Origin: DSWT01 sp035420085
Lineage (GTDB): Bacteria; Chloroflexota; Anaerolineae; B4-G1; SLSP01
DNA: 64,000 nt
Assembly: GCA_035420085.1 (NCBI GenBank)
Contig: DAOLUH010000002.1
Location: 1 to 64,000, forward strand
Direction of reading: 5' to 3'
Made by a program: the position numbers and the translations under genes. The notes beneath the pieces were generated by a model. It had not been told where the DNA came from. It searched no databases and saw only the letters and a program-made list of their open reading frames with translations. Below are positions 58,786-64,000 of the stretch, in pieces (position 1 is the stretch's first letter; each line of letters opens with the position of its first letter).

Positions 58786-60699
58786 ATGAAAAAGATAATG
58801 GCTCTATTACTCGCATCAATGCTTATTTTGACCCTCGCCGGTTGCTCTGGTGAGACGGCGGCTTCGACCGAAGCGGTGACGATCACGCAACTGGCGACCA
58901 AACCCGCGACGGCCTCCGCCGCCACGACTGCGACGCAGCCTACTGCGGCGACCACGGCTGTCCCGGTTGTGGTGGAATATGACAGCGACGATCTGGACGG
59001 TGACGCGAGCGCCGCTGGCGAGACCACCATTACCCTGACAGGCGACGCGATCACCGTGAGTGGCAGCGGCGCGACGGTGGATGGCGCTGTTGTCACCATC
59101 ACGTCTGCCGGAACGTACAACATCAGCGGCGTGCTGAACGACGGCCAGATTGTCGTCAACACGGTGGATCAGGAAACGGTCAAGATCACGCTGAACGGCG
59201 TGCAGATTGCGTGTTCCACGAGCGCGCCGATTTACGTCGCCAACGCGGAGAAGGTAGTCATTACGTTGGCCGAGGGGACGCAAAACTACGTCACCGATGG
59301 AACGGCCTACGTTTTTGCCGACGCGGAGACGGACGAACTCAACGCGGCGATCTTCAGCCACGACGATCTCACCATCAAGGGCGACGGCGCGCTGACGGTC
59401 AACGCAAACGATAACAACGGCATCGTCAGCAAGGACGATCTCAAAATTACAGGCGGCGTCATCACCGTCAACGCGGTGAACGATGGCCTCAAGGGTCGGG
59501 ACTCCATCGCTGTCAAGGATGGCGTCATCACCGTCAACGCCGGCGGCGATGGGCTGCAATCCAACAACGATGAGGATGCGGAAAAGGGCTACGTTTCTAT
59601 TGAGGGTGGGGCGCTCACCATCACGGCGGGGCTGGACGGCATCCAGGCGCAGACCAGCCTGTTGGTCAGCGGCGGCGACATCGTCATCACCACGGGCGGC
59701 GGCAGCGGCAACAGCAGCGTCAGCGGTGGGGGGATGTGGGGCGGCCCCGGCATGGAAGGCAACCCGAACAAGCCTACCGAGAGCGCCAAGGGCCTCAAGG
59801 CCATCGCTGATGTGACTGTGACGGGCGGGACGATCACCATCAATTCGGCGGATGACGCGCTCCACTCCAACGGCAGCCTATCCATCAACGGCGGCGTCAT
59901 CACTGCGGCCTCCGGCGACGACGGTCTACACGCGGATGCCACCCTCGCCATCAACGGCGGCGAGCTGAACATTACTCAATCTTATGAGGGCATTGAGAGC
60001 GCCAGCATCACGATCAACGCCGGGACGATCCACGTGGTCGCCAGCGATGACGGGATCAACACCGTGGGCGGCGCCGATGGTTCAGCGGTCAACGGGCGTC
60101 CTGGGCAGAACCAATTCGCGCTTTCGGGTGACTATCCCCTGTATATTAATGGTGGGTACATCTACGTGGACGCAATGGGTGACGGCATTGACGTGAATGG
60201 CTCGATCGAGATGTCCGCCGGGACGGTGATCGTCAACGGTCCCACCAACAACGGCAACGGCCCGCTGGATTATCTGGGCACGTTCAACATCACGGGCGGC
60301 TTCCTGGTCGCCGTGGGCAGCGCAGGGATGGCGCAGGCGCCGAGCGCGTCATCCACGCAGTATTCGGTGATGCAGAACCTCACGTCACAGCAGGCTGCCG
60401 GGGCGATAGTTCACATTGCAACCGCGAGCGGCGCGGAAGTCCTCACCTTCATGCCGACCAAGGCGTACCAATCTATCCTGTTCTCTTCGCCTGAGCTGAC
60501 AAACGGGGAAACCTACACGCTTTACATCGGCGGCAGCGCGAGCGGTGCAGCAACCGACGGCCTCTATTCCGGCGGAACCTACACCGCAGGAAGTCAGGTG
60601 ACCAGTTTCACGATCTCCAGTATCGTCACCGGTGCGACGGGTGGGGGCTTTGGAATGCCCGGCGGCGGTATGCGTCCCGGCGGCGGCAGACGGCCGTGA
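58786..60699 (+). CDS. DUF4353 (carbohydrate-binding-domain-like) lipoprotein
   Basis: 637 residues. Lipoprotein signal MKKIMALLLASMLILTLAGC with lipobox LAGC (Cys20). After a Thr-rich linker, a long right-handed beta-helix-like region with repeats of the form ITGGVITVNAVNDGLKGRDS, VTGGTITINSADDALHSNGS and INGGVITAASGDDGLHADAT, which is the DUF4353 signature. Gly/Met/Pro-rich tail (GGGFGMPGGGMRPGGG). The many DDGL/DDAL turns could bind calcium or carbohydrate. Members of this family often accompany CotH/VTC/DUF4956 genes, as here. Confidence 0.88.
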   Translation: MKKIMALLLASMLILTLAGCSGETAASTEAVTITQLATKPATASAATTATQPTAATTAVPVVVEYDSDDLDGDASAAGETTITLTGDAITVSGSGATVDGAVVTITSAGTYNISGVLNDGQIVVNTVDQETVKITLNGVQIACSTSAPIYVANAEKVVITLAEGTQNYVTDGTAYVFADAETDELNAAIFSHDDLTIKGDGALTVNANDNNGIVSKDDLKITGGVITVNAVNDGLKGRDSIAVKDGVITVNAGGDGLQSNNDEDAEKGYVSIEGGALTITAGLDGIQAQTSLLVSGGDIVITTGGGSGNSSVSGGGMWGGPGMEGNPNKPTESAKGLKAIADVTVTGGTITINSADDALHSNGSLSINGGVITAASGDDGLHADATLAINGGELNITQSYEGIESASITINAGTIHVVASDDGINTVGGADGSAVNGRPGQNQFALSGDYPLYINGGYIYVDAMGDGIDVNGSIEMSAGTVIVNGPTNNGNGPLDYLGTFNITGGFLVAVGSAGMAQAPSASSTQYSVMQNLTSQQAAGAIVHIATASGAEVLTFMPTKAYQSILFSSPELTNGETYTLYIGGSASGAATDGLYSGGTYTAGSQVTSFTISSIVTGATGGGFGMPGGGMRPGGGRRP

Positions 60700-60725
60700 T
60701 GTGGTTTTTGTGAAAATGACCGGTT

Positions 60726-60816
60726 TTGTGGGGTGAGTTGTCAACTCGCCCCACAAGCGTGTAGTAACGACTTCAGTCGTTTCTTTTATGGCGGAAGCGA
60801 CTGAAGTCGCTACTAC
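60726..60816. repeat. two tandem hairpins after the DUF4353 gene
   Basis: TTGTGGGGTGAGTTG (60726-60740) pairs with CAACTCGCCCCACAA (60742-60756), one G-T pair. GTAGTAACGACTTCAGTCG (60761 on) pairs with CGACTGAAGTCGCTACTAC (60798-60816). Placed between convergent genes, they may act as a bidirectional terminator. Confidence 0.65.
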
Positions 60817-60820
60817 GCGG

Positions 60821-61780
60821 TTACGGTTGCAGCTTATCCAGTTCCACCGTGCTGACGTAGGGCACAAAGCCGTCCGCGCGGGCCTGGGCATACGCGGCGC
60901 GGACATTCTCCGGCTTTATGGCGTAATCAACGGTCAGCACAAGCTTCCCGGCAGCCTTGATCGCCAACGCCGCTGCGCGGTTCTCGGCGCACCAGTCGGC
61001 GGTGCATGGTTCGTCGGTAGCGATGAAGTAGAGGTCTTCCATCCCCAGGCCATCCATCGCCTCAAGGTATCCGGGCCAGACGTGCAGTTCAGGGGCGTTT
61101 TGTGGGACGATTTTGAACGCCGGATTGCGCGCTTTAGCATACGCCGATATGGCGCCGATAAGCTCCACCATCGCCTGTGCGCGCGCGTCTACGTCCATCC
61201 CGGCCTTACGGGTGGATATTTCCTCGTAGGAGACGATCATATCCATATACGCGCCGTCGAACCCGGCAGCGAGCGCCCGATCCACGCGCCCCTGCACGAT
61301 GGGCCACCAGCGCGGATCCCAATAGCGCACGTATTGCTCGTCGGGCCAACCCTCGACGGGACCGAGCTTGAGATCGTCGGGCGTGATGCCCCATTCGGGG
61401 CGGTAGTTTTCGATAGCGCCGATCTCGAAGTAGGCCAGCACCAGCTTGCCACTTGCCTGGACATTGCGAATTTCCTCAAGTGTGAAATAATCGGCTGCAC
61501 CGTCGCGCGCCAGGTCAATGACGACGAGATCGTAGGGGGAGGCGGCGATTTCGTCGAGGCGGTCGTCCGCGTAGCCGGAGAGCTGGTAAGCCCAGCTTGT
61601 GACTGCGCTCCAGGCCGGTGTGTGCGATACGGGCGTGACCGCTGTGGCGGTCGCTGTCGGCGTGGGAAGCATCGCAGTCGCCGTCGTGGGGGTGGGAGAT
61701 GGCGTTGTGGACGTCGCCTGGCAAGCGACCAACGAGGCTGCCACTCCGACGCTGAGCCACAGCCATAATTTCACCGCCAT
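60821..61780 (-). CDS. GH114-like (TM1410/endo-alpha-1,4-polygalactosaminidase family) lipoprotein
   Basis: About 319 residues from ATG 61780. Lipoprotein signal (MAVKLWLWLSVGVAASLVAC, Cys20) and a Thr/Pro linker. The barrel shows DLVVIDLARDGAADYFT, LVLAYFEIGAIENYRPEW, AAGFDGAYMDMIVSYEE and LVLTVDYAIKPENVRAAY, the GH114 pattern with acidic residues at strand ends. GH114 enzymes cleave galactosamine-containing polysaccharides. The longer frame to 61858 is unlikely because the signal peptide would not be N-terminal. A divergent paralogue lies at 62215. Confidence 0.8.
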   Translation of the reverse strand: MAVKLWLWLSVGVAASLVACQATSTTPSPTPTTATAMLPTPTATATAVTPVSHTPAWSAVTSWAYQLSGYADDRLDEIAASPYDLVVIDLARDGAADYFTLEEIRNVQASGKLVLAYFEIGAIENYRPEWGITPDDLKLGPVEGWPDEQYVRYWDPRWWPIVQGRVDRALAAGFDGAYMDMIVSYEEISTRKAGMDVDARAQAMVELIGAISAYAKARNPAFKIVPQNAPELHVWPGYLEAMDGLGMEDLYFIATDEPCTADWCAENRAAALAIKAAGKLVLTVDYAIKPENVRAAYAQARADGFVPYVSTVELDKLQP

Positions 61781-61862
61781 CCTATGACGACCGGTAATCT
61801 TTGGAATGGTGATTAACTTTCGACATCGTTGTTTCATCATTGCACCGCGAATCTTCACGAAT

Positions 61863-62200
61863 TGGCACTATGATGGCCCGGCGTGGGCCTTGTGCGCCCC
61901 CGGGACGGGGGCGCTGAGCATAAGGCAACGCTCCCGTNNNNNNNNNNNNNNNNNNNNNNNNNNNNNNNNNNNNNNNNNNNNNNNNNNNNNNNNNNNNNNN
62001 NNNNNNNNNNNNNNNNNNNNNNNNNNNNNNNNNNNNNTCCCGTCTCGGGAACGGGCTATGGTAGCCTGGCGTGTGCGCTTTTTGCGCCCTGGGACGGGGG
62101 CGCTGAGCATAAGGCAACGCTCCCGTTCCCGTCTCGGGAACGGGCTATGGTAGCCTGGCGTGTGCGCTTTTTGCGCCCTGGAACGGGGGCGCTGAGCATT
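61863..62200 (+). repeat. 89-bp tandem repeat interrupted by assembly gap
   Basis: The unit starting TCCCGTCTCGGGAACGGGCT at 62038 recurs at 62127 (period 89 bp); a further partial copy lies left of the gap (from about 61877, GGCGTG...GCGCTGAGCATAAGGCAA). Each unit carries the palindrome CCCGTTCCC-GTCTC-GGGAACGGG. Copies are contiguous and nearly identical, with no variable spacers, so it is not a CRISPR array. True copy number is unknown because of the gap. Confidence 0.85.
61938..62037. other. assembly gap (100 N)
   Basis: Exactly 100 unresolved bases, the usual placeholder for a gap of unknown size, located inside the 89-bp tandem repeat. The repeat is the likely cause of the gap. Confidence 0.99.
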
Positions 62201-62214
62201 TTTGTGACTACCTG

Positions 62215-62943
62215 ATGACTATGCGACGACCTGCGCGTTTCGCGTGTTACTACGGCCTCAATCGCCTGGAGCGGTTGGCGGATTACGATCTCGTCATCCT
62301 CCAGGCCGAACACTACACCCTGGCGGATATGCTGCACCTGCGTGAGCGCGGGACGTTGCCGCTCGGCTACCTCTCGCTGAGTGAGATTGCGGCGTCCGAA
62401 TCTGCCGCGCCCTGGGCGCTGCCTGATGCGCGCAATCCCCACTGGAACACCGTGCTGGTTGATTGCCGTTCCGAGGATTGGCAACGGTTTGTGGTCGCAG
62501 AGCGTATCCCTTACCTGCTACAACGCGGCATCCAGGGCTTTTTTCTCGATACGGTGGACGTCCCGGAGCAGTATGCAGAACTGCTGCCAGGCGTCGAATG
62601 CCTCTTACGTCGCATCCGCGCGCACTATCCAGACCTGACGCTTTTGGTGAACCGGGGATTCGCCGTGCTCGAGACGGTGGCGGCGATGGCGGATGGTGTG
62701 GTCTTCGAGTCCTTCACGACATATCACGACGGCTCGCGCTACGTCGCCTGGACGGGCCGTGACTTGCTGTGGACGGCGCGAATGGCGGTGCTTGTGCAGC
62801 ACGCGCTGGGGCCGCGTCCCATTTTAACGATTGATTACGCCGCGCCCGACGACATCGCTTTGCGACAGCAGGCCAAGCAACGAGCTAAGGCGTATGGTTT
62901 CACGCCGTTCGTGAGCACTTATGCTCTGGATTGGCTACCTTAA
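62215..62943 (+). CDS. GH114-like protein, cytoplasmic paralogue
   Basis: 242 residues with the same barrel pattern as the gene at 60821: YDLVILQAEHYTLADMLHLR, LPLGYLSLSEIAASES, RGIQGFFLDTVDVPEQYAEL, LLVNRGFAVLETVAAMADGV, and the shared ending GFTPFVSTYALDWLP (compare GFVPYVSTVELDKLQP). It has no signal peptide, unlike its neighbour. The start may be ATG 62215 or 62221; no good ribosome-binding site is visible next to the repeat. Substrate unknown. Confidence 0.75.
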   Translation: MTMRRPARFACYYGLNRLERLADYDLVILQAEHYTLADMLHLRERGTLPLGYLSLSEIAASESAAPWALPDARNPHWNTVLVDCRSEDWQRFVVAERIPYLLQRGIQGFFLDTVDVPEQYAELLPGVECLLRRIRAHYPDLTLLVNRGFAVLETVAAMADGVVFESFTTYHDGSRYVAWTGRDLLWTARMAVLVQHALGPRPILTIDYAAPDDIALRQQAKQRAKAYGFTPFVSTYALDWLP

Positions 62944-62959
62944 GCCAACCTTGCAAAGT

Positions 62960-63050
62960 CACGCTCTCGTAAAGCTGTGGTCGGTCTCCGACCGCGCCAC
63001 AGCAAGCCCAGGCGCTTGCGGGCGCGGTCAGGAGACCGGCCCGCGCACGG
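62960..63050. repeat. palindromic dispersed repeat between convergent genes
   Basis: GCTGTGGTCGGTC-TCC-GACCGCGCCACAGC makes an imperfect hairpin (62975-63003). It is followed by GGTCAGGAGACCGG (63026-63039), the reverse complement of the element near 17986. No gene is seen here. Confidence 0.55.
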
Positions 63051-63054
63051 GAAC

Positions 63055-64000
63055 TTATGCTTTGCGGTAAGCCTCACGCCACCCGTTGAGCATATCGAGC
63101 AAGGTCTGGCTCAGGTCGTAGCCTGGCGTCCACCCCACTGTATCGCGGATGAGGGCCGGGTCTCCGGCGCAGAAAGGGATGTCGGAGGGGCGTTGGCGCT
63201 GCGGATCAGGCTCGATGGCGACAGGCTGCCGCGCCAACGAAACCAACGTGTTGACGACGTGCTGAACTTGCAGCGGTTGCCCGCTACAGATGTTGTAGAC
63301 TGCGCCGGGCTGTCCTTGCGTCCACAGCAGGCCCAAGGCGCGCACCGCGTCGCGGATGTCCACGTAATCGCGGTAGGGGGTCAGGTTGCCGACGCGCAAC
63401 ACCGGCGGGCTGTCGCCGGCTTCGATGGCGGCAATCTGGCTCGCCATCGCCCCGCCGAGCATCTTATCTGGCTCGCCCGGCCCGGTGATGTTGAAGATTC
63501 TGCCGACCACCACCGGGACTTCCCCACGCCACGCATAGCTCAGCCCCGTCAACGTTTGCGCGACTTTGCTGACGCCGTAAGCTGAGATAGGTTTCAGGGG
63601 AGTGGCTTCGGTGATGAAGTCGCCGTGCGGGAGCACGCCGTATTCGGAGGCCGATCCTGGAATGACCACTGTGGGCGGCGTCGCTTGGCTGCGCGCTGCG
63701 CGCAGGACGGCGTCCGTGCCCAGCACGTTGATAGCGAGCAGCCGCTGTAGATCGTGGTTCTGCACCAGCCCGGCGAGGTGGAAGATCGCGGCGGGGTTGA
63801 TCTCGGCGACCATACGACCCACCGCATCGCCGTCGGTGATGTCACACGCGACGTAGCGCACACCGGCGGGCAGCCGCGTCGCCAGCGGGTCGTTGGGGAT
63901 ACTGTGCGCGACGACGGTGTGACCCTGCGCCAGCAGCCACGCCATCAAGTGCTGCCCAACAAAACCGGTTGCGCCGGTCACGAGAACAACAGCTTGCTGT
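63055..64000 (-). CDS. NAD-dependent epimerase/dehydratase, GDP-6-deoxymannose-reductase-like (partial)
   Basis: At least 308 residues of an extended SDR. NAD motif TGATGFVG, the catalytic Ser/Tyr/Lys set (GSASEYG; YGVSK), and the RIFNITGPGEPDKMLGGAMA substrate loop typical of the GDP-mannose dehydratase / 6-deoxy-4-keto-mannose reductase group. The frame remains open through the window edge (codons before GTG 63981 read QQAVVLVTG, the natural beta1 strand), so the true start lies beyond 64000. Likely makes a deoxysugar nucleotide for glycans. Confidence 0.85.
   Translation of the reverse strand, partial: QQAVVLVTGATGFVGQHLMAWLLAQGHTVVAHSIPNDPLATRLPAGVRYVACDITDGDAVGRMVAEINPAAIFHLAGLVQNHDLQRLLAINVLGTDAVLRAARSQATPPTVVIPGSASEYGVLPHGDFITEATPLKPISAYGVSKVAQTLTGLSYAWRGEVPVVVGRIFNITGPGEPDKMLGGAMASQIAAIEAGDSPPVLRVGNLTPYRDYVDIRDAVRALGLLWTQGQPGAVYNICSGQPLQVQHVVNTLVSLARQPVAIEPDPQRQRPSDIPFCAGDPALIRDTVGWTPGYDLSQTLLDMLNGWREAYRKA

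Noticed and set aside
62038..62153. short frames reading across the N gap
   Set aside because: They consist of unresolved residues and repeat sequence only.
61863..62200. possible CRISPR array at the tandem repeat near the gap
   Set aside because: Units are contiguous 89-bp copies with no unique spacers, and no cas genes are in the window.
1..64000. tRNA genes, prophage or insertion-sequence transposases
   Set aside because: None could be recognised in the intergenic gaps or among the coding frames; the repeats seen carry no transposase gene.

Overview
The window looks like part of a Chloroflexota (Anaerolineae-like) chromosome, probably a draft or metagenome assembly. This is inferred from gene content: secreted proteins ending in YLPLVLK-type tails, an NBR1-type Ig domain fused to glycosidase modules, cyclase-AAA-TPR regulators, a VTC/DUF4956/CotH locus, no outer-membrane lipopolysaccharide genes, and GC-rich coding DNA with consensus-like sigma70 promoters. 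A run of 100 N (61938-62037) marks an assembly gap. No species call can be supported from sequence alone.

Layout. 1-2300: the 3' end of a 5S rRNA with terminator, then a relatively AT-rich block with a DUF2089 regulator, a SHOCT-like protein and a stand-alone cNMP-binding protein. 2356-4989: a secreted subtilisin-like protease whose C-terminal ~360 residues are a heptapeptide array (G-F-D-S-W-A-x). 5064-8510: a cyclase/AAA/TPR signalling protein. 8713-14566: an unknown gene, a CDP-alcohol phosphatidyltransferase, an HtrB/PatA-like acyltransferase and smc. 15246-17936: a dikinase-like enzyme split into two genes. 18132-20672: indolepyruvate:ferredoxin oxidoreductase (iorAB). 20958-24972: a helicase-associated-domain protein, galactokinase, and an alanine-dehydrogenase-family protein lacking the expected catalytic His. 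25027-28599: etfB-etfA-fixC-fixX, a tightly overlapped electron-transfer operon. 28672-37817: an NDP-kinase-like protein with a large insertion, a 1446-residue TPR/WL-repeat protein, and a membrane-anchored glycosidase-like protein. 37905-40403: obg and an MFS transporter. 40424-43942: a MacAB-like ABC exporter on the minus strand. 44159-46174: a NarL-type two-component pair. 46236-46876: a PIN-domain toxin-antitoxin pair. 47001-49263: ACT-domain, truncated DUF1330 and FAD-oxidoreductase genes. 49709-52910: a secreted beta-sandwich repeat protein broken by a frameshift and deletion. 52997-60699: a coherent locus of OmpR-type response regulator, histidine kinase, VTC domain, DUF4956, CotH and a divergent DUF4353 lipoprotein. 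60821-62943: two divergent GH114-like proteins flanking an 89-bp tandem repeat with the gap. 63055-64000: the partial end of a sugar-nucleotide epimerase/reductase gene.

The most interesting signals: (1) the GFDSWA heptapeptide protease with a 145-codon higher-order repeat; (2) the two-component/VTC/DUF4956/CotH/DUF4353 locus, where similar TTAAGA-type direct repeats at 10-11 bp pitch lie upstream of both transcription units; (3) many different heptamer/octamer short-tandem-repeat families in inverted arrangement at gene 3' ends, one of them inserted in frame inside iorA; (4) the WL-motif/TPR scaffold protein; (5) NDP-kinase-like and alanine-dehydrogenase-like proteins with unusual architecture or active sites.
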